A stretch of DNA of 64,000 bases from Combretum micranthum (lineage: Eukaryota; Streptophyta; Magnoliopsida; Myrtales; Combretaceae). The notes under the pieces are model-generated. The model was not told where the DNA came from, ran no database searches, and saw only the letters and a list, made by a program, of their open reading frames with translations. How positions within the stretch are numbered: the first letter of the stretch is position 1; each line of letters begins with the position of its first letter. This document shows, one piece after another, positions 48,791 through 63,460 of the stretch. A program made the position numbers and the translations under genes. The stretch lies in assembly GCA_024138025.1 (NCBI GenBank), contig JAMXBD010001238.1, positions 62,001-126,000 on the forward strand, in the 5' to 3' direction.

Positions 48791-49456
48791 TATATATATG
48801 TATAACATATTAAGAAAATAAGTAATTAGAGTCTTACAATCTCTAATGTGCAAGGCAGTCTTTATGTTATGAGTATACATGTGATATGACGACTTTAGAG
48901 TAAACTTATTAGACCCTATTTAAGGTCATAACACTAATCGAATGGGCACAGATTATGGTGTTCGATCTCATCACTAATGCTAAGGCTTGCTTCTAAACTT
49001 TTTAAAATTTTAGGGGTTCGCAATCTTAAATATCACCTAGGATTTTCTAAAAAATATTTAGGGTTTTAGGATATCTCGAGTGAATTCTATACTTTATGAG
49101 CTAGGGTTTTAACCTCACAAATTTTTGGTTTTGTGGTATAATTCTAGTCACTGCTTTTCACAACCTTCTTAGTTGGTAACTGAGGTTTCAAGGGTTTTCC
49201 TTATCCTTTATCTTAACTTTTCCTTTTATTGTTAATTCAACAACTTCTCATTTCTATCACCAGATCATAGCTTGGATATTTTTAAATAGAAATGGTATCT
49301 TCCATTCACTAGCGAATCATCTAAATGGTAGATAATAGTTATCTAACTATGCTTATCAAAATCTATTGATCAACAATCTTAGTCCCTAAATTTAATCGTA
49401 ATAACGTCTAAGTAATAACTACATGAATCCAAGCATAGTGTATTTGATTAGTCAAC
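48791..49456. other. unassigned AT-rich stretch
   Basis: I see no ORF, LTR boundary or repeat that I can name. Confidence 0.4.
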
Positions 49457-50844
49457 TGTTAATAAAGGCATATTTTACTCACTTTTCATTGAAATAATTT
49501 ATGCTAAATTATTATTGATTTTATAAAAATCAAAAGGAAATGGTATTTAAGTATGCTTAATGTGATATTTCAGGTTTTGAAGGACTTATAATGCAAATAC
49601 AAGCAATTTAGAGGAGTTTTGTGCAAATATGGAGATGAAAAACAAAGTAGGCCAGCCATTTGGGAAGCTACACAGTCGGCTTAGACATAAATTTCACGGC
49701 CTTCATCAATAAAAGATCAATACTGGCCATGAAAAACAACAAACATAGTCGACCGACAAACAAAAATCAAGCTAGCTTTAAAATTACATATGTATGCTGG
49801 CAAAAACGAATTAAAGGTCATCAACCTTTGCCTGGAGTAAGTCAAGGCTGCCCCAAAGCTGCTTTAAAGTTAGCTGCCATCTTGTCTCGAAAATAATTTT
49901 TTCATTGAAGGCTGGCTAAATAAAAATCAAGGCTGCCTGCCTTAAAGGCGGTCGAAGTCCCCTGTGTCTTTTTCATATATAACTCTCTTGTTAGATCTTG
50001 TTAGGGAAAATAAAAAAAGAGAGAACATCCCTAGCACGAAATAGAAAGTTTTTGTTTTTACTTTTAATTTGATTGCGGATTCCACACCAAGATTAAGTAG
50101 AGGATATGATTTGAACATGGATTTGAGTATGGGATCCCTATTCATGGTGGTTTCATTCCTTTTTATCTGATTTCATGTTATGGATTATATCTAAATCTTT
50201 TTTCTATTTGATTTTATCTATGGTTTTGGGTTGTTGATTCGGATTGCCTAATTGATGTTTTTTATTGTTGATGGTATCGTTGCTTGTGTTCATGTTGTTG
50301 ATGCTATTTCACCAATCATGTGTTTTGGATTGAATTTGGAATTCATGATAGATTATGATTGCAGTTGGAAAATTCCTTTTTAATCAATTTTGATTAGCTA
50401 ATTTAGATTATAAATCTCATAGACATATGGATTTCAATTCAATGAGGACTTAAAAAAATATACAAATTAGTCTAATGATCACTTTCCTAAGAATAGAGAA
50501 TATTAATTGGTTAATTTAGGATAATCACGTTCTTTAGAAAAAAGAGTTTTTCTCTAGTGCTTGATTGCTCGAATAGTAAACCCATTAGCAATTTGGATTT
50601 GGAAGCATATTATGGTCATAGCATACATTCGATTGTGGTTCTGATCTACTGGCTCTTAACATAATTCAATTAAGGTGTTGAAAATCTCATATTTTTAGAT
50701 TAGTTTTATCTAAAAAACCAAAAATATTTTCTTTTTAATTTGCCTAGCTTCAATTAGGAGTAATACAATCGAGAGCTAGTCTCACTCCTGTAAACACAAC
50801 TCAATACCTACCAAAATTTTATTATTGCACAAGGTGTCAATAAC
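49457..50844 (+). repeat. truncated Athila-like LTR facing A3
   Basis: Starts TGTTAATAAAGGC (compare TGATAAAGGC) and follows the Athila LTR in order, but stops roughly 90 bases before the expected end, exactly where A3's LTR begins. It is closely related to A3's LTR in reverse orientation. Confidence 0.8.
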
Positions 50845-52332
50845 TTATCACACTTTTTCTATATGTGCCTTTTAAAACTCTTTTTAATCTCTTTTTAAAT
50901 TCTTTGAATGCACAGATATTTACCGGCTACTATACCGGATGTGTGTGCAGTAATAAAATTTTGGTGAGTACCGACTCATTTCTACAAGAAGTGAGGACTA
51001 GCTCTCAATTATATTGGTCCTATTTGTAGCTAGGCAAATCAAATGAAAATATTTTTGGGTTGTTTAGATAAAACTAATTTGCAAAGAGATGGGATTTCCA
51101 ATAACTTAATTGAATTAGGTTAAGAGCCAATAGGTCATAACGACAATCGAATGTATGCAATGACCAAAATAGATTTGCAAATCCAAATTGCTAATGGGTT
51201 TAGTATTCATGCAATCAAATACTAGATAAAAACTCGTTTTTCCAAAGAAAGTGATTATCTTAAATTAATCAATCAATATTCTCTATTCCTAGGAAAGTGA
51301 TCAATTGACTATCTGTATAGATTTTAAGCCTCATCGAATTGAAATCCATATGTCTATGAGATTTATAATCCAAATTAGTTAATCAAAAAATCAATTTGAG
51401 AGGAATTTTCCAATTGCAATCTAATCTATCATTAATTCCATATTCAATCCAAAACACATGATTGGTGAAAATAACATCAACAACAATAACTCAAGGAACG
51501 ATTCAATCAACAGTAGAAAACATCAATTACATAATCTAAATCAACAACTCAAAACCATAGATAAAATCAAATAGGAAAAAGCTTTAGATAAAATCCACAA
51601 CATGAAATCAGATAAAAAGGAATGAAATCATATTGAATAGGGATCCCATACTCAAATCCATGTTCAAATCATCTCCTCCACTTAATATTTGTGTGGAATC
51701 TACAACCAAAATAAAAATAAAAATAAAAACTTTATAGTCTTTTATGCCTTAAATTTCAACAAAGAGCAAAGGAAAATATGCTTTAGTTTCTGCCTAAGGC
51801 CCGTCCTCTTCCACACAAGATCATAAGAGAATTATATATATATATATATATATATGAAAAGTCATGCAAGGACTTAGGCCAGCTCCAAGGCAACAGCCTT
51901 TAATTCAATTTAGTCGGCCTTTACAAATCTTTTTTGAAACAAGAAAGTTAGCTATGTTGAAGTGATATTGGGGGTTGCATTAACTTACATCGGCTCAAGG
52001 CCAGTGGCGTATATCTTCCAATTACTAGTGTACAGGTAAAAATTGAAGGCTGGATGAATTTTGTTCATAAGGTGGTAGTTTTGAAGGTTAGTGTTGCTTT
52101 GTTTTGTGATGAAGGCCGACGGCCCACTTTTCATATTTATTAGCCTTTAATGTCTACTTATCCATAATTGCATAAATCTCCTCTTGATTGCTTGTATTTG
52201 TCACACGCGTCCTTTAAGACCTGAAATGTCACAATAAATACAAATAAGTACCAATTCCTTATGATTTCTATAAAATCGATAATAATTAAACATGATTCAT
52301 ATGATAAAAGAAAGTATAATATGCCTTTATCA
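50845..52332 (-). repeat. 3' LTR of A3
   Basis: About 1.49 kb. Plus strand TTATCACAC... (expected TGATCAC) to ...GCCTTTATCA. A (TA)n run lies at 51836-51855. Confidence 0.86.
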
Positions 52333-52352
52333 ACTCCCCACACTTGAACTTT
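52333..52352 (-). other. polypurine tract of A3
   Basis: Plus strand ACTCCCCACACTTGAACTTT, complementary to A2's 41712-41731. Confidence 0.75.
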
Positions 52353-53884
52353 TACTTGTCCTCAAGCAAAATAAACAAGAACAAAAGAGAAATTTGTTAC
52401 AGAAAGTACAAAACTTTTGAATTTCACAATTCAAGCATCTTTTTATAGCTCATGACTCATGACTTGTAATTCTAGTGCCTACAGCTCTAACCAAACTGGG
52501 TACATATAATTAGATTATTATAATCAAAATTTAGTAGCTAATCTAGACAAAACAAACTTTAATCCCCATATTTAGCAAAAGAACTTTTGTCCGAAAGTAA
52601 ATACTCGATCCAGTAAGGAAAAACAACCATTTAAACTTTACTGAACATTAGTAGGCATATAATCCTTGCAACATAGAATGAAAACATATAATATCTACTA
52701 TTTTCCTACATTTTCTTCCCTTTTATTATAAATCTTATTTCATTTGGTGCTTTTGCATTCATCATTTTTTTATTCATACAAGCATATATTTTTTTTTCTT
52801 TCTATTTTTTTTAAAGTTCGTGAATTGAACTTTTGCCTTTCTTCCCTTCTTATTGTAGTGAGTTCATTAAGTTAGCACATCCCGAGTTTATCACCAAAGT
52901 GAGCAGGTTTTAAAGAGACCCCTACGAACTCTTCTTTACTCTAATATTCAAGTTTGAATACTCTTGACTCAATTACCTGAGTCAGTGGAGTAAAGGCTAT
53001 GCTTACTTCTTTCTTTTCTTTTATATGCTATAACAAAGTTAAGAATTTTTTATAAAGGATCACTAAGTAAAGAATTTCTTCTACCTCTTTCACTAAGTGC
53101 TGAAATGTTTTCAAAACAACTCAGAAAAGTATATACAAGCTAAATTTTTCTTAGAAGTAGACCTATTTATTTTTTACTAAAGGACTCAACCTACTCTTAA
53201 ACTTCCAATTCTAAAGATAAATACAAGATAAATTTATTTATTAAAGATTTTACTACTTAATTTCAACTAAGTATTTTAATTACAACAGTAGGTACGTAAG
53301 GTAGCTAAACAAGTCAATATACTTTTTACAATGTTATCAACATAGATTTCATTTCAAATTTTCAAAAAAAAAAAAAAAGAAAAGTAAAAAAGAAAATTGG
53401 CCTAAAATTGCCATATAATGCTTTAGGATAAATATAAGTTCAAAGCATGGATCAACAATACATTCAAGTTCATATGGCATATATGTGAAATCAATTCAAC
53501 AATTCAGATATTAGCAATTTTATACTCCACTTCTTCTCCATATCACATTATCCCTTCCCCCATACTTAAATCGAATAGTGTCCTTACTGTTGAAAGGGAA
53601 TATGATACTCCCCGGTTTTGAAAAATTGATGCATTTGAGTTCCAATTGGTTATAGCAATAGAGAAGGTTTCCAATTAATCCATCTATGGAAGACCATGCT
53701 CTTGTGGTTTACAATTATGTTCTTTAGCTCCTGCTTTTTCTTGCATTTACACAAAAGGGCAAAAATCAAAGAAGCAAAGGAAAAACAAAAGTAAAAAATA
53801 TATATTTACAGAAAAGATAACGGTGGATGGCTTCCCACTCGACACTTATTTTATAGTCTCAGCTTGACTTTATGACTTTCTTCT
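52353..53884 (-). other. 3' noncoding region of A3
   Basis: No ORF. The second polypurine-like tract is at about 53547-53565 (complement). Just after the protease stop it has the same short sequence as A2's 40120-40175, in reverse. Confidence 0.7.
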
Positions 53885-54824
53885 TCAAGGAGGATCACAA
53901 TGACTAGTCTTTTTGTCTTCATCCCTTCTTTTCTTGCAAGCTTCTACTCTTGGATTTTCAGTTGTTATGTCTGCCTTAGTAGATCTAAGGTTCTTTTTCA
54001 AGCGCTTCATGACATTCACATGTAATTCTCTATTTCCAACCCTCAGCACCATTTTACTATTTTTCAATCAATCATAGCTCAACAGTGGCCATGAATGGGT
54101 GCCTAAGGATGAAGGGAATCTCTGGATCTTCCTCCATATCTAGTACTGCATAGTCCACAGGAAATATTTGTCCACTTTTAATAACATATCCTCAATTATC
54201 CCTCTAGGTCTTTTAATAGAGCGATCAGCCAACTGAATTGTCATCTCAATTTTCTTAATTACATCTCGTAATCCTAATTTCTTAGCCATAGAGAAAGGTA
54301 TCAAATTGATACTTGCACCTAGATCACAAAATGCATTATTGAACCAATTATCTCCTATGATGCAATCTAAAGTGAATTTCCGTAGATCATTCAATTTAAG
54401 AGGAAGTGCATCCTTCAATGGTTTAGTGCATGCTTGAGCTAACAAGACCGTCTCTCTCCCATTCATCTTTCTTTTCTTACTAATCGCTTCTTTTAAAAAA
54501 TGCTTATATTGAGGTGATTCCTCCAAGATATCAGCTAAGGGAAAGTTAACCTCAGTTTCTTAAACACCTCGAGGAATTTTTCATATCCTCATTATCTTTC
54601 CTCTTTCTTGATCATACTAGAGAAAGAATTAGAGGCACATCTGGGTTGATAGTGGGCTCAGTGACTACAAGAGTGTGCTCCTGTTATACTACATCTTCCA
54701 TTTGATTTGATGTAGAAGCCAAAGTCTCTTCTTTGTCAACTGGCTTGCTTGTCTCTGTATTGATCTCATTTACTGGCTCAATTGGACTAGAGGGTTTTAC
54801 AATACCTTCAATTTGATTTCCTAA
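53885..54824 (-). pseudogene. A3 gag C-terminus and protease
   Basis: On the minus strand, 54526-54140 reads ESPQYKHFLKEAISKKRKMN, then CDLGASINLIPFSMAKKLGL (DLGAS active site) and IQLADRSIKRPRG. Unlike A2, gag and protease share one frame here. A break near 54140 is followed by a GRPFM-like part and, to 53885, KNSKMVLRVGNRELHVNVM with the basic tail ending in CDPP. Toward 54824 the gag linker is present with stops. The solo LTR at 54825 separates this from the gag N-terminus. Confidence 0.85.
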
Positions 54825-57800
54825 TGTAAACCTCCAAAGTTTTGTGATCAATTTAGCTTAAACCTTAATCGGAAGGTCAACCGGAAACACTAAAGTCAAC
54901 AAACCTAGATGTAATAGTTTAAGTTCGGCAATCCCGTGTTTGCAACCCTAAGAAAGCAAGTAAGATATTAGTATGAAGAATAGTTCGTAATAACATAAGA
55001 AGCTTAAAAAGATCATATTAGTAAAACACAAAAGTTTTGAACCGAATGGATACAGTTTTTTAAAAACATGTCACAAGGCTTAGAACAGTATATTTCAATT
55101 ATACCATTAAGCTCGTAAAAACATAAGGTTTTCAAAAATATCAGTTTTATAATTTTTCGGTAAGTAAAAATAACAATATCGTAATTATACGGGTATTTTC
55201 TTACTACCGGTACTTTATTAGTCATATCTACTTTATATTACACTACTCATTACTATTCTATACTATTAATTTATCTCTACTTTTTCTAACACCTATTTAT
55301 TATACTCTATACACCTATTATCTTTACTTTTTACATTTCATAACTTTATTTCACATCTACTTTACTTATCATTACATTTAATAAAAAAAAAAAACTCTCT
55401 TCCTCCTCTCTCCTTTGATGGCTGACGCACCACTCTCTCTCCCACTCAATTTCTTTTAATTTTTTCTTATTTAAAACACACAAAATTCGCACCTCATTTT
55501 CTATAAATACCCTTCCTCTTTCACTTCTTTTACACAATTACTATCCACAAATTTACTACCAAATCTCTCTAAAATTTTCTCTCAACACTCTCAAAATATT
55601 CTCCCCCTTCTACATACACAAAACACATTCACATATAATACTCCAAAAATCCTCTTTAGGTAAAATTTCTTTACAATTTTCTTCTTCCCATTTCATGTAA
55701 CTTTACATGACCATGGTGTGAGTTTCCAAAAACTAAATGTTATGGAAGCTACACTATGTTCATGTATTGTTCTTATTCGTGAATATCTATTTATATATTT
55801 ATGTTGTTACTTTACCTTGTTCATATTATTATTGTTATTATATCTAACTAAGTATAATTATATATCTATATATATATATATATTCTTTCGAGCATATAAG
55901 CTCACTTGCTATTTATTTACTTTCATGCAAATTAATTAATTTATTTCTTTCTTCGCAATTTATTTATTTCATGTCGTTTTAAGGCTAGTCTCTAATCTTA
56001 GACTTGTCATCATCAAGTCAAAACAATTTTCTCTCTTTTATTTTATTTCTTTTTTTTGGACTAGTTTACTTCTTAGTCTCGAAAGCCTTGAAGAAGCTAA
56101 AACTCCCAATACTTGACTTTATTTATTTATGTTATTTTTGCTTGTTATTATTTCTCATAATCATGCCTATAAAGATTTTTGTCCAAACCTTTAAGCTTCA
56201 ATTATGCTTTTACAAAAAGGGGATTTTATCACCTAAGAATAGTTTTATATGAAATGTAGAATCTATGATTTAACAAAAGTAAATTTATTCTTTTCAAAAC
56301 TTTAAGAAGACTCACTACAATCTGAAAAGCTACTCTTTTTTGAAAAGCTTTTTAATCATTTATATATTACCTTATTTTCCAAGAGAATATAACTTTTGGT
56401 ATTAAAAAGTTTTCCATAAAAACATAATATAAGGAAACCCCATAAAAAGAGAATGAGAGTTTTCAAACCAAGATTTTTCAAGTGATGATCAAAGAAAAGT
56501 TGTATAGAAAAACTAATAGAAAAAGTGACACCGATATTGAAAAATCCTAAAAGGAAAATAAAGAAATCTAATAGTATTAAAAGGTCTTTAAGAAAAATAG
56601 TAAGATGAACATGAAATAATTCTTTGAAAACAAAAGAATCAAAATATTCATTTTAAAAGATTTACAAAATGAATTTTTTATAAACTATGGTTTTCTAAAC
56701 TTTTAACTAATATTATTTTACTCAAGAAATTTGGTTGGAAAACAAACACTTGATCATGGATGAAATATGAGCTATATATATCTATGAAAAAAGAATTTCT
56801 CAACTATATAAATAACTAAGTATTTATCAAAGCAAATTTTGGATGGTTTAATGTTTGAAACAAAATGCTTTTGGAATGGGAAAATTCGTGGTTCATGATC
56901 ACCACTGTTTCGAAGCCTAAATGATCTAGTTTGATGAAAATAGTTTTCGAATCGGATAGATCTTTTCGAATAGATAGAAATCGGTATATTATATGTGCAA
57001 TTCCGAGTTAAAATGACCAACTTATAGCTATTTTAAATTGAAATGATCTTTTATACGAATTTTGACATTCTTAGTTTAGACAAATTTCAAGCAAGTTATC
57101 AATAAATACTCATTTTGGGTATTTTCCTTGACTAGATTCTATAAACCCCTAAAAATTTCATAATTCTTAGAAAATAATCTAAGAGTCAAACACGAAATCG
57201 AAACCCTAAAAATCGAACTAAGTTAAAACTTAATTCTAAATAAGATCAAAAACAATAATTCTTAATCTTGAGAAAAAGAGAACCCTAAAAAACAAAATAA
57301 AAAATCCAACTATCGATTGAATCAACATCCGTACGCCAATCAAATCATCTACCTGATACCTAAAATATAAATAAAACAATATATCCAAATAACGCTTAAT
57401 AACGAAATGCTAAGATCGTAAATCCTTCGGTAAATTTTAGAATTAAAAATTTCAATTTTCACCAAAAGTCAAACTGAGTCAACTCATAACGCTAGACTCG
57501 GTTAAACGATCTTGAGAACTAAAAACTATTAAATAATCACAAATAAAATAAGATAAGCCATAGATATCGAACTAAAAATATAATACGATCAAAACTCCAA
57601 AATTTTATCTTACGAATAACTCAACAAAACCGAAAGTCAAACTGGAATCCTAAAAGTCAACAAAACTTACAACAAACCCTAGTGTTTAAGATCTGGTAAT
57701 CCCGTCCTCTTAAACCCTAAACAACAAAATGAAAATAATTATTGATAATAGTTCGTAATAATATAGGGAAGCTTAAAAATATCATATTAGCGAATTTCTA

Positions 57801-60800
57801 ATGTCCTTCGGATCCAAACGGGATCAATTTTGAAAAACCATGCCCTGGTATACCGAATGGAAAAAATATTTCGTTAATACCGATAGACTCATAATAATAT
57901 AAAGTTTTCAAAAATATCTGTTTTAGAATTTTTTGGTAGCTAAAAATTACAAATATCGCATTTATACACGTATTTTTATTACTACTGGTATTTTATTGTC
58001 TAGTTTACTATTCATAGTACTTTTCTACTGTTCATTACTATTCCTCTATCTCTACTTTTTCTTACTACCTATTATTACATCTACATACCTATTTCTTACA
58101 ATTTTCTTTTCTCATAAAAATTCTACACCACATATTACTAAACTTCTCTCACACTTTTCTTCTAAAATTAATTTTTAATCAAATTTCTCTCCTCTATGCC
58201 ATTGTCGTCCACCCTATCTCTCCTCCCTCTCCAATTATTTTCTTTTCAATTAATTTAATTACATCTAATTTTCACTCCAAAATTCTATAAATACCCATTC
58301 CTCCTTCATTCTTTCACACAATTCATTTCACTACCAAAACTCTCCTAAAATCTCTCCACAAATCCTCTCTTCAAAATTTCTCTCTACCAAAACTCTCTTA
58401 AACCAATTCTTCACAAAAATCATTCCTTGTATACTAACTATCTACCACATATCACTACTCACATAATACCCCATTCATCTACCATCTTTATATCACATAA
58501 ACATTTTAGGTAAACTTCTTTTGACCATTTATTTACTCATGTCATGTAACTTAACATGACTATGGTGATGTTTTGAAACTCATATGAGTAGTAAAAGTAA
58601 CAACATGTTCATGTTTTGTTCTTGCACATGAACTTCCTACCTTATTATGTTGTTATTGTTTCTCATTCATATCTAACTAAATATATTTATGTATAATCTT
58701 TAGAGTATATAAGCTCACTTGTTGTTTATTTATTTCATACTTGTAATTTATTTATTTCATGTTATTTCTTTAAGACTAGTCGTTCTAGTCTTAGATTTTT
58801 CCATATCAAGTTAAAACAACCTTTCTTTATTTTCTTTATTCTTTTGGGACTAGTCTATTCTTAGTCTCGGGATGCCTTGATGAAGCTAAGGCTCCCAATA
58901 CTTGACCGGCATACCTTGATGAAGCTAAGGTTCCCAATACTTGATATTTATTATCTTGCTTATTATTATTTCTTTCTAGTATTTTCTCATATTCTTATTA
59001 TTTTACATGCTCATAATACTTGCATCTACATAATGATGTTGTCTCAACTAATTTAAAAGTATAATTTTACTTTATTAAAGGAACTCAAAACTAAATCTTC
59101 TATTATGTGACTTGTCACAAAATAATGGAGTTATTATCAACAACATAGAAATAGAGTAATACAAGTTTTCTCAAAGTTTTCTCAAATAACAAATATAGCT
59201 TTACCAATGAAACATAAGAAATAAATACTTTCTTTGTATATTATGGTAACCTAAGTTTTAATAAAATAATTTGTTAAATTCAAAGTTTTCACAAAAAAGT
59301 TAAGATTAAACTCTTTTTCACTCCATAACAAAATTAAGAAACAAACTAGTTTTCAAAGTTAAGATGAATTCAACCCATAAATTTATAAACCCACTTAGGA
59401 AAATAATGATTTTCAAATTTCTAAAGAAAAAACTTATTTCCAAAGAATATAAATAAGATAAGATTAAAAAGAAGGGATTTTATCAATAAAGATGATTCTT
59501 TTCAAAAAAAATAAAAGAACAAGTTTTAGAAAACAAAAACTTATATTTTAAATAATGAATATAAGAAGACAAGACTCATTTTCTAAAACCATTCTAAATA
59601 CAAATTTATAAAAAGGTTTTCAAAACTTAATACACTTTTGATAACTTTGATCTTTTATCACTAGAAGTAAAATTTATGAAAGATTAAGATTAAATGAAAA
59701 TTTACTTGTTTTGGAAAAAGGAATGAAGAAAATAAAATAAGAAATATACTCATTTATAATAACCTATCAAAATATAAAGTTTCTTCAAAGTACTTGAAAG
59801 GAAATTTGTCAAAGTTAAAGTTTTAACAACTCAAAATGAATTATTTTATGAAATAAATTGTTGAGACACTATCATTAGAAATTTTGCATATAAAGTGAGC
59901 TTATTTATATACTAACGGGATTTATCAATCATATATATATATATATATATATTTCTTTCATCAAAGGATTTTTTAATGAAGTTGAGTTGGAAAATTATAT
60001 CGCAAAATCTAGAAATATTCGTTTTAAATCTGTACCCTACGTTCTCTAAACTCAAATGACCTCATATAACAAAAATGACCTTATAAATGGTTAGATCTTT
60101 TCGAATAGGTAGAAAACGGTATGTTATATCCAAAATTCCGAGTTAAAATGAGCAAGTTATGACCGTTTTAAATTGGAATTTAATTTTATGCGACTTTGAC
60201 AAACATAGTGAAAAAGAATTAGAAAGTTTAAGTAGAATTTCTACGAAATACTCATCCTGGATATTTCTTTTGTTTAAGTGACGAAGGATACGAGATTACC
60301 TTTCCCGAGGATTACTACGACTAAGAAGATCGCGAAATGGATCAGTGAATTATTCCTCTTAATTTCGTTACTTTGCTTGTGCTTGTAAAGTAGTAGCATT
60401 AGTATACTAAGAAAAGATAAAAATGGATATATATGGGGAATTCGAGATATATATATGTGTGTGTGATTTTATGTTCATGCGTGAAATGAGAATTAAGAAT
60501 ATTGCAACTTCAAACTACATGTTTAAGTGTTTTGATTACTTACATATATGATTGTTTTATTATTTGCTAAATTGATTGATCACCCCCTAATAAGCCTTAA
60601 TAAGGTTTGGCTTAAGAAAAATAAAACGCTCATGCATAGCATCCATCGAGTCACATCTCTTTCGGAAGGCTGCTACTCTTACGCGTAGAGTTGGATTGGC
60701 TGTTACCGTGCTGTGACACGGGCCATGTTCCTTCCTAAAGAATCTAAATCGCCCGGGGAATGCAACTCTAGGTTCGGAGTCGAGCCAATCGAACGCTTTA

Positions 60801-62625
60801 GGTGGGGACCTGGGGACTAGCAATAGAAGATCGAGGATCTTCATCACGATTCCCTAACCTTCGATACGAAGGGATAAATCGTTCTATATATGGTTTCCGG
60901 ATAACTATATTATTTACGTAATCACGTGATTATTGCATTGTAGCATAGCATATGTGTGAAAATTTAAATGAACTTGTTTGAAAACATGGTGCGAATGAAA
61001 AGGAATATCTCACTAAGCTAGTTGTAGCTTTACCCTATAGATTTTGTTGAAACAGATATACCGTGGCTTAAATTGAGGATCATGACGATAAGAAAATCAT
61101 GGAATGATGTTAAGCTTTTATGAAGGCAATGGAAACTAAGATAAAGTTATTTTGTAAGGTTCCTTATATGCAATGTATTTTATGTTAGTATTTTAGAAAT
61201 TATAAGATGTATATTTATTTGAAGACAATAGAGGGATATGCCCTAAGAATTGTATTTAACATGTTTATGTTTTATGATAAGTATTCTCTTTGTCTTGTTA
61301 CTTAATTATTATCAATGAAAATTGCGCTACTTCGATGCGTTCCTTTGGTTGTGATATACGCCTTGTACATGATATGGAAGCCTCTGCGTGATGAGGTAGT
61401 TATTCTTAGGCTTTAGTATTGTGTACGGCGGACTACCACGTTTAGGATACCCTTGAGGCATGACAGATTCCGAGGAAGAATACCCGTATCCGATGATTAT
61501 TTCGACTAAGTGGATTGTTTAAACGACTCATCCATTTAGAAGAAGTGTCAACATGGCAACATAGGTTTATTTCCTTAAAATGCTTTACGATTGTGCTTGT
61601 AGTTTAGTCACATTAGAATTAAGGAAAGATAAATTGATATGTATGTAAAATTTTTGAAAGGATTCTAAGAATATCGAGACAAGAATTTTATCGTAAGTAA
61701 TTGCTTGTTTTAGTATAGTACTTGATATGTATGAAATTTTATGATCACCTTAAAGTTGCTAATAATGATGCTATGATATCTTAAATAAATTGATTCGTGC
61801 ATATCACGAGATGAGTCACATTGCATGGGGTTATTATCCTCGGGTGAAAGGATAGTAGCACGATCGAAAGCAACACTTGATGGTTATGATCGAAAGCGGT
61901 TGCTTGGTGACATGGAATAAAACCAATGCTTGGAGGAAATCCGGAGGCATGGTTCAACCCGAGTAGACTTTATATGCTTGGCGGTAATGATCGAAAACAT
62001 AACTTAACTAAAACTACTCAATTTGAGATTACACATAACTAAACCTCGAATGGAGGGCGTAAATCCATTCAACATATGGTTCCGAAAAAACTTACACTTT
62101 ATTTGCTCACATGTATGTCGTATTTCACTTAATTGCTTAGATAACTTGTTTGAATTTTTACTACACAAGAAATTTACTTATGGAAATAATTCTCACTAAG
62201 CCTATTAACTTATACCCCTATAGATATCTTTTGTAGTTTACCTATTTATGGTTGAGCCCACGTGGACCCTGCAGCCAGGTATTATCCATTTTGGTTAAGG
62301 AATTTTTTTTAGATGAAGTTTAGTTAGATAAGATGTAAACTACATAGAAAATTTCTTGTAATAGATTATAGTTATTTTGGCAGGGGAATACCCTTAAGAC
62401 TTATAAGAAAATTATTATGAATGAATGAATATATGGATCCTCTTTTCTTAAATTGTTATTGTATCTTTTTAAGCTTCATAATTCCATGAACGGTCCTCTA
62501 AATTTGTGAGAGCACGCCTTACACTTAATACTAAAGCTTATGGGAATGACTAAAGTTGTCATAGTTAAGCTTTAATATTGAGTGTGGTGAATTGTTACGT
62601 TTAGGGTACCCCTTAGGACGTGACA
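54825..62625 (+). repeat. solo chromovirus LTR in A3, itself interrupted
   Basis: TGTAAACCTCC... to ...AGGACGTGACA, flanked by CCTAA (54820-54824) and CCCAA (62626-62630), one change. Net length without its insertion is about 3.47 kb. TATAAATA at 55502, donor-like site at 55660, palindrome at 55694-55709. The nested LTR sits at 57140-61465. Confidence 0.92.
57140..61465 (+). repeat. solo chromovirus LTR, long subtype, nested
   Basis: TATAAACCCC... to ...GAGGCATGACA, 4326 bp, with exact TSD GATTC at 57135-57139 and 61466-61470. It has the extra 0.5 kb at its start seen in the 16532 LTR, TATA at 58286, donor-like site at 58510, palindrome at 58543-58558, a 42-bp duplication at about 58875-58950 and a (TA)n run at 59932-59952. 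Confidence 0.94.
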
Positions 62626-63460
62626 CCCAACTTCTTAAACCCCTCTACAATTAGAATTGCAAGGTTTTCAATGGCTTTTCCCAAGCTAGTTTTTCTTCAT
62701 ACTGAAGAAGTGCTCTCTAGTTTTCTGCACTTGACATAACTTTTTCTTCTTTCTTTCTTCTTGCCTTTTATTATCAAATGGGGTGTCTTTTTTCTTTCCA
62801 TCACTAAGATGCTACCAATCTTCACTTGATTAATAAGTCGAAATATTAGATGATACAAATTTAGTCAAACTTGCTACTTGAGTCTCCAATTTTTCTATGA
62901 TAGGTTGTTACTTCTCAAAATTTTCTTCCACTCCTACTTTAAACCCTTACAAGCTATTCAATATTTTTCTCTTAACCTAGAAATGGGACAACTAGATTTT
63001 CAGAAGATGAAGCAATATCTCTTGATTTGGAGTCTTACAGTGTGGTGATACTCTTGATTTGACATACTGTAATCAATTTCTGGTCTATCACCTTACATTG
63101 AGAGTTTTCATATGACCGATTATACCATAAACATACCACTAAATGAGAAATGTATGGATCATTGTATTGGCTTCCTATGAATTCTTCGATCATTCTAAAC
63201 GCCATTTCCACTAACCTTAATGATAATTTCCTCCAACAACTGATTCTATCATCATCTTATCATAAGCACCTATTCCATTAAGGAAAAAGAATAGTTAAGA
63301 CAAATACGATGGATATGATAAAGGCATTCACGCATCAAATAGTGATATCTTCCCAAGCAACAGGCTTTCCTAATATTGTGTAAAATATATTATCTCTGAT
63401 TATAGATCTTTAGGACAACAATATGGGAAGACTGGTGATTATTGATCACCTATATCTTTC
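62626..63460 (-). pseudogene. A3 gag N-terminal part
   Basis: Minus strand similar to A2's 38320-39150 in order, with many small differences: coiled-coil codons near 62880-62950, and a stretch matching the A1/A2 N-terminus up to about 63450, where the start codon looks changed. No long frame remains. Confidence 0.72.

Noticed and set aside
60587..60847. Minus-strand ORF of 86 aa in the nested LTR
   Set aside because: It lies in the hypervariable LTR module and has no recognisable domain; sister LTRs do not keep it.
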